A stretch of 64,000 bases of DNA from Saccharomonospora azurea NA-128 (GTDB lineage Bacteria > Actinomycetota > Actinomycetes > Mycobacteriales > Pseudonocardiaceae): contig NZ_CM001466.1 in NCBI RefSeq assembly GCF_000231055.2, positions 4,315,233 through 4,379,232 of the forward strand, written 5' to 3'. Below are positions 59,709 to 64,000 of this stretch, piece by piece. A program made the position numbers and the translations under genes. The notes under the pieces are model-generated. The model was not told where the DNA came from. It searched no databases and worked only from the letters and a program-made list of their open reading frames with translations. Every line of letters starts with the position of its first letter. Position 1 is the stretch's first letter.

Positions 59709-62700
59709 ATGTCTTCCACGTCTTCCCCGCAGGTGACCGCCCGCGAGCTGCGGTCCCGTCTGCCCGAGCTCATGGTGCGCGACGCGCACCGGCTGAGTCG
59801 TCGGCTCGACGGACTCCGTAAGGCGCGTCGACCGAAGCCCGACGCGGTGGCGAGCATCGCCAAGGACGTGGAGCGCGCGGAGGAGCGCCTCCGGCGCCGC
59901 CGCGAGTCGCTGCCCGAGGTGACGTACCCCGAGGAGCTGCCCGTCAGCGCGCGTCGCGACGACCTCGCCGACGTGATCCGCGACAACCAGGTGGTGATCG
60001 TCGCGGGTGAGACGGGATCGGGCAAGACGACGCAGCTGCCGAAGATCTGCCTCGAACTGGGTCTGGGTGTGCGCGGGCAGATCGGGCACACGCAGCCTCG
60101 TCGGCTCGCCGCCAGGACGGTGGCCGAGCGCATCGCGGCCGAGCTGAAGACCGAGCTCGGCCAGACCGTCGGCTACAAGGTGCGGTTCACCGACACGTCC
60201 GGCGACGACACGTTGGTCAAACTCATGACCGACGGCATCCTGCTCGCCGAGATCCAGCACGACCGCCTGCTGCGCCAGTACGACACGATCATTATCGACG
60301 AGGCGCACGAGCGGAGTCTGAACATCGACTTCCTGCTCGGCTACCTCAAGCGCATCCTGCCGCGCAGGCCGGACCTCAAGGTGATCATCACCTCGGCCAC
60401 CATCGACCCGGAGCGTTTCTCCCGGCACTTCGACGACGCCCCGATCGTCGAGGTCTCCGGGCGGACCTATCCGGTGGAGGTGCGGTACCGGCCGATCGTC
60501 GACCCCGACGATCCCGACGCCGATCCCGACCGCGACCAGGTGCAGGCCATCTGTGCCGCCGTCGACGAGCTCCGGGCGGAGGGGCCGGGCGACATCCTGG
60601 TGTTCCTCTCGGGTGAACGGGAGATCCGCGACGCCGCCGAAGCGGTCGAGGCGATGAACCTGCCGAACACGGAGGTGCTCCCGCTGTACGCGCGGCTGTC
60701 GGCCGCCGACCAGCACCGGGTGTTCAAGCCCCACCGGGGGCGGCGCATCGTGCTCGCCACCAACGTGGCGGAGACGTCGCTGACCGTGCCGGGCATCAAG
60801 TACGTGATCGACCCGGGCACCGCTCGCATCTCCCGCTACAGCCACCGCACCAAGGTGCAGCGGCTGCCCATCGAACCGATCTCGCAGGCGTCGGCCAACC
60901 AGCGCAAGGGCCGTTGCGGCCGCACGTCCGACGGCATCTGCATCCGCCTGTACTCCGAGGACGACTTCCTCTCCCGGCCCGAGTTCACCGACCCGGAGAT
61001 CCTGCGTACCAACCTCGCGTCGGTGATCCTGCAGATGATCTCGCTCGGGCTCGGCGACATCGGCGCGTTCCCGTTCGTGGAGCCGCCCGACCGCAGGCAG
61101 ATCACGGCAGGTGTGCAGCTGCTCACCGAACTCGGGGCGATCGACGCGTCGGGCAAGGAACTCACGCCGGTGGGGCGGAAACTCGCGCAGCTCCCCGTCG
61201 ACCCGCGCATGGGCCGCATGGTCGTGGAGGCCGGGGAACTCGGCTGCGTGAGCGAGGTCATGGTGATCGCCGCGGCACTGTCCATCCAGGACCCGCGGGA
61301 GCGGCCGTCGGAGAAGCAGCAGCACGCCGACCAGCTGCACGCCCGCTTCGCCGACCCCAACTCCGACTTCCTCGCCTACCTCAATCTCTGGAACTACGTT
61401 CGCGAGCAGCAGAAGGCGCTGTCGAACAACCAGTTCCGCAAGCTCTGCCGCAGCGAGTACCTGAACTACCTGCGCATCCGCGAGTGGCAGGACATCCACA
61501 GCCAGTTGCGGCAGCTGGCCAAGCCGCTCGGCATCACGCCCAACGACGTCCCCGCCGATCCGCAGCGCATCCACACCGCTCTGCTGGCCGGGCTGCTGTC
61601 CCACGTCGGGCTCAAGGACCCGGCGAAGGGCGACTACCTCGGAGCGCGGGGCGCCCGGTTCTCGGTGTTCCCCGGCTCGGCGCTGTTCAAGAAGCAGCCG
61701 AGGTGGATCGCGTCGGCCGAACTCGTGGAGACCTCCCGCCTGTGGGCGCGGGTCAACGCGCGTGTCGAACCCGAGTGGATCGAGCCGCTGGCCCAGCATC
61801 TGGTGAAGCGCCAGTACTCGGAGCCGCACTGGGAACGCAAGCGCGGCGCCGTCATGGCGAGCGAGCGGGTCACGCTCTACGGCATCCCGTTGGTCGTGGG
61901 GCGCAAGGTCAACTACGGCCGCACCGACCCGGAGACGTCGCGGGAGCTGTTCATCCGGCACGCACTCGTCGAGGGCGACTGGGACACCCGGCACCGCTTC
62001 TTCCACGACAACCGGGCCCTGCTGGAGGAGGTCGCCGACCTCGAGAACCGCGCCCGGCGCCGGGACCTGCTCGTCGACGACCAGACGCTCTTCGACTTCT
62101 ACGACCAGCGCATCGGCGACGAGGTCGTCTCGGCCCGCCACTTCGACACGTGGTGGAAGAAGGTCCGGGCCACGCAGCCGGACCTGCTCAACTTCGAGAA
62201 GGCCATGCTCGTCAACGACGGCGCCGACGACGTGAGCGAGGCCGACTACCCCGACACCTGGCGGCAGGACTCGCTGAGTTTCGCGCTGACCTACCAGTTC
62301 GAGCCGGGAGCCGACGCCGACGGCGTGACCGTCCACGTTCCGCTCGTGGTGTTGAACCAGGTCCGTCCCGACGGGTTCGAGTGGCAGGTGCCCGGGCTGC
62401 GCGAGGAGCTCGTCACGGCGCTCATCAAGTCGTTGCCGAAGCCGTTGCGGCGCACCCTCGTGCCCGCGCCGGACACCGCGAGGCAGGTGCTGGCGACGGT
62501 GGGCCCCGACGACGGGCCGTTGCTGCCGGTCGTGGCGCGCGAGCTGGAACGGCTGCGTGGCGTGGTGGTGCCGCTCGACGAGTGGCGGTGGTCGGCGGTA
62601 CCGGACCACCTCAAGATGACGTTCCGGGTGCTCGACGAGCGTGGCCGCACCCTCGCCGAGGGCAAGGACCTGGAGGCGCTGCGCGACCGGCTCGGCGACC

Positions 62701-63605
62701 GCCTGCGCGAGACGATCTCCGCCGCCGCCGACGACGTGGAGCGCGAGGGCCTGCGCACTCCGGAGTTCGGGTCGTTGCCGAAGGAGTTCTCGGCGCGTCG
62801 CCGCGGGCACCAGGTCAAGGCCTATCCGGCGCTGGTCGACGAGGGCGACAGCGTGGCCGTGCGCATGCTCGACACACCCGGCCAGCAGCGCGCGGCGATG
62901 TGGCGCGGCACGCGCAGGCTGCTGCGGCTCAACGTGCCCTCGCCCGGCAAGCACGTCAACCGCAACCTGTCGAACCAGTCGAAGCTGGTGCTGACCCGCA
63001 ACCCGCACGGCGGGGTGGCGGAGCTGGTCGACGACTGCGTGAACTGCGCCGTCGACAAGCTCATGGCCGACGCGGGCGGGCCCGTGTGGGAGGAGCAGGC
63101 GTTCGCGCCCCTGCTCGAACGGGTGCGGACCACGTTGAACCCCACGGTGCTCAACGTGCTGCACGTCGTGGAGGACGTGCTCCGAGCGGCGCACGACGTC
63201 GAGGCGCGCCTGCAGTCGATGCGCGGTGACGCGCTCGCCGAGTCGCTCGCCGACGCCCGCGCCCACCTGTCGTCGCTCGTGTACGCGGGATTCGTGACCG
63301 CGACCGGGTTCGACCGGCTCGGCCACCTCGTGCGCTACGTGCGGGGGATCGAGCGCAGGCTCGACAAGCTGCCGTCCGACCCGGCGCGGGACGTCGAGCG
63401 CTTGCGCGACATCGCGTGGCTGCGGGAGGAGTACCAGGCGGCGGTGGACTCCCTGCCTCCGCGCACCGACCCGAGTCCCGAGCTCGCCGAGATCCCGTGG
63501 ATGATCGAGGAACTGCGAGTCAGCTTCTTCGCCCAAACCCTCGGCACGGCCTACCCGGTGTCGTTCAAGCGGGTCCTGAAGGCACTCGACGCCGCCGCCC
63601 CCTGA
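59709..63605 (+). CDS. hrpA: ATP-dependent RNA helicase HrpA (DEAH box)
   Basis: The 1298-residue protein has Walker A GETGSGKTTQLPKI (about 99-112), GQIGHTQPRRLAARTVAERI, the DEAH box IIDEAHERSLNIDFLLGYLK (about 196-215), SATIDPERFSRHF, helicase motifs V and VI (VLATNVAETSLTVPGIKYVI, QRKGRCGRTSDG), and the long C-terminal HA2/OB/DUF3418 region ending with EELRVSFFAQTLGTAYPVSF. Length is the norm for bacterial HrpA. It is an ATP-driven RNA-remodelling enzyme. A 21-bp repeat array starts four bases after the stop. Confidence 0.95.
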   Translation: MSSTSSPQVTARELRSRLPELMVRDAHRLSRRLDGLRKARRPKPDAVASIAKDVERAEERLRRRRESLPEVTYPEELPVSARRDDLADVIRDNQVVIVAGETGSGKTTQLPKICLELGLGVRGQIGHTQPRRLAARTVAERIAAELKTELGQTVGYKVRFTDTSGDDTLVKLMTDGILLAEIQHDRLLRQYDTIIIDEAHERSLNIDFLLGYLKRILPRRPDLKVIITSATIDPERFSRHFDDAPIVEVSGRTYPVEVRYRPIVDPDDPDADPDRDQVQAICAAVDELRAEGPGDILVFLSGEREIRDAAEAVEAMNLPNTEVLPLYARLSAADQHRVFKPHRGRRIVLATNVAETSLTVPGIKYVIDPGTARISRYSHRTKVQRLPIEPISQASANQRKGRCGRTSDGICIRLYSEDDFLSRPEFTDPEILRTNLASVILQMISLGLGDIGAFPFVEPPDRRQITAGVQLLTELGAIDASGKELTPVGRKLAQLPVDPRMGRMVVEAGELGCVSEVMVIAAALSIQDPRERPSEKQQHADQLHARFADPNSDFLAYLNLWNYVREQQKALSNNQFRKLCRSEYLNYLRIREWQDIHSQLRQLAKPLGITPNDVPADPQRIHTALLAGLLSHVGLKDPAKGDYLGARGARFSVFPGSALFKKQPRWIASAELVETSRLWARVNARVEPEWIEPLAQHLVKRQYSEPHWERKRGAVMASERVTLYGIPLVVGRKVNYGRTDPETSRELFIRHALVEGDWDTRHRFFHDNRALLEEVADLENRARRRDLLVDDQTLFDFYDQRIGDEVVSARHFDTWWKKVRATQPDLLNFEKAMLVNDGADDVSEADYPDTWRQDSLSFALTYQFEPGADADGVTVHVPLVVLNQVRPDGFEWQVPGLREELVTALIKSLPKPLRRTLVPAPDTARQVLATVGPDDGPLLPVVARELERLRGVVVPLDEWRWSAVPDHLKMTFRVLDERGRTLAEGKDLEALRDRLGDRLRETISAAADDVEREGLRTPEFGSLPKEFSARRRGHQVKAYPALVDEGDSVAVRMLDTPGQQRAAMWRGTRRLLRLNVPSPGKHVNRNLSNQSKLVLTRNPHGGVAELVDDCVNCAVDKLMADAGGPVWEEQAFAPLLERVRTTLNPTVLNVLHVVEDVLRAAHDVEARLQSMRGDALAESLADARAHLSSLVYAGFVTATGFDRLGHLVRYVRGIERRLDKLPSDPARDVERLRDIAWLREEYQAAVDSLPPRTDPSPELAEIPWMIEELRVSFFAQTLGTAYPVSFKRVLKALDAAAP

Positions 63606-63609
63606 CACC

Positions 63610-63672
63610 GTGTCCGCGCTCTGTGCACCCGTGTCCGCGGTCTGCGCACGCGTGTTCGCACTTCCCGTACGC
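63610..63672 (+). repeat. 21-bp tandem repeat array, locus E (3 units)
   Basis: Units at 63610-63630, 63631-63651 and 63652-63672 follow GTGTCCGC-N7-GCACGC, the third starting GTGTTCGC as in loci A and C. It lies in the 75-base gap between the convergent hrpA and DNA polymerase genes, four bases after the hrpA stop. Confidence 0.85.
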
Positions 63673-63680
63673 AGGGGAGG

Positions 63681-64000
63681 TCAGCGCGCGTCGGCGTAGA
63701 CCTGCACGGCCGTCGCGGGCATGGGAAACCGCACGGGACACGCCGCTCCGAACACGAGTGCCGTGGCGGTGCGTACGGCGTCGTCGAGGCAGCCGACGAC
63801 CTGATCCGCGAGCTCGGCGGGACAGTGGACCAGCACCTCGTCGTGCTGGAAGAACACCAGGTGCGCGGGCGCGGGAAGGCTCCGGCGGAGCGTGGCCAGC
63901 AGCACCGCGGTCCAGTCGGCGGCGCTGGCCTGCACCACGAAGTTGCGCGTGAACCGGCCCCAGTCGCGTGCGGCCCGGCGGGCGCCGACCTCGTCGCCCG
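63681..64000 (-). CDS. Bifunctional 3'-5' exonuclease/DNA polymerase (family A), C-terminus only
   Basis: Only the last ~105 residues lie inside the window. They include NFVVQASAADWTAVLLATLR and VFFQHDEVLVHCPAELADQV, the palm-domain motif C (HDE) of family A DNA polymerases. The spacing and the RDWGRFTRNF segment resemble the short actinobacterial bifunctional exonuclease/polymerase rather than full PolA. The N-terminal part is beyond position 64000, so domains there cannot be judged. Confidence 0.8.
   Translation of the reverse strand, partial: GDEVGARRAARDWGRFTRNFVVQASAADWTAVLLATLRRSLPAPAHLVFFQHDEVLVHCPAELADQVVGCLDDAVRTATALVFGAACPVRFPMPATAVQVYADAR

Noticed and set aside
59607..63608. A 1333-codon open frame on the minus strand opposite hrpA
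   Set aside because: It mirrors hrpA almost end to end, has no recognisable domains and arises because high third-position GC keeps the opposite frame free of stops.

Overview
The window is very GC-rich (about 70%), densely packed DNA from an actinomycete. WhiB and SigD/ShbA-type regulators, an F420-type LLM oxidoreductase, DUF5709, class F sortase and IclR/LacI/MerR regulators, many GTG starts and frequent GTGA/ATGA overlaps all fit. The mix of families looks most like a member of the Pseudonocardiales (Saccharomonospora/Amycolatopsis-like), but the genus is inferred, not shown. No tRNA, rRNA, CRISPR array, phage or insertion sequence was found.

Layout. 0-6.4 kb: stress and signalling block: partial enoyl-reductase-like gene, small acidic protein, WhiB3/WhiD-type protein, LLM oxidoreductase, SigD/ShbA-like sigma factor, two DUF202 membrane proteins, STAS anti-anti-sigma protein, DUF5709 protein, a decayed UdgX-type uracil-DNA glycosylase and a HesB-like protein. 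Three GGGTA-type (SigB/SigF-like) promoters lie here. 6.5-9.8 kb: zinc alcohol dehydrogenase, then a glyoxylate/hydroxypyruvate reductase-glycerate kinase pair. 9.9-15.1 kb: lower 3-oxoadipate pathway (CoA transferase A/B, thiolase, pcaB-type cycloisomerase) with a PcaR-like IclR regulator and matching palindromes. 15.1-23.9 kb: molybdenum hydroxylase cluster mocA-coxD-coxE-coxF then coxS-coxL-coxM-coxG; the large subunit has AYRGAGR, the form II CO-dehydrogenase-like signature. 24-29.9 kb: flavin monooxygenase, LCMT-type methyltransferase, two-component system, and an exported Asp/Lys/His/Trp repeat protein beside a class F sortase.

29.9-37.6 kb is one minus-strand operon: two uncharacterised proteins, a family 5 solute-binding protein, a LacI regulator and a complete Opp/Dpp-type ABC transporter. 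LacI-type palindromes lie upstream, shared with a divergent secreted phospholipase D-like protein. 39.1-43.7 kb holds two FGGY sugar kinases and a histidine phosphatase, divergent from a DeoR regulator. 43.9-49.9 kb is the glycine cleavage operon gcvP-gcvT-gcvH-glyA behind a tandem glycine riboswitch. 50-59.7 kb contains an O-methyltransferase, a Bcr/CflA exporter, a persulfide-detoxification operon (CstR/CsoR-like repressor, TauE exporter, YgaP-like rhodanese, persulfide dioxygenase-rhodanese fusion) with a CsoR-type operator, a MerR-sliding-clamp-like fusion and a lactate monooxygenase. The window ends with hrpA and the 3' end of a family A DNA polymerase gene.

The most unusual non-coding signal is a family of 21-bp tandem repeats at five intergenic sites. 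Each begins 4-12 bases after a stop codon, and four of the five share orientation and end in a unit with the same C-to-T change.
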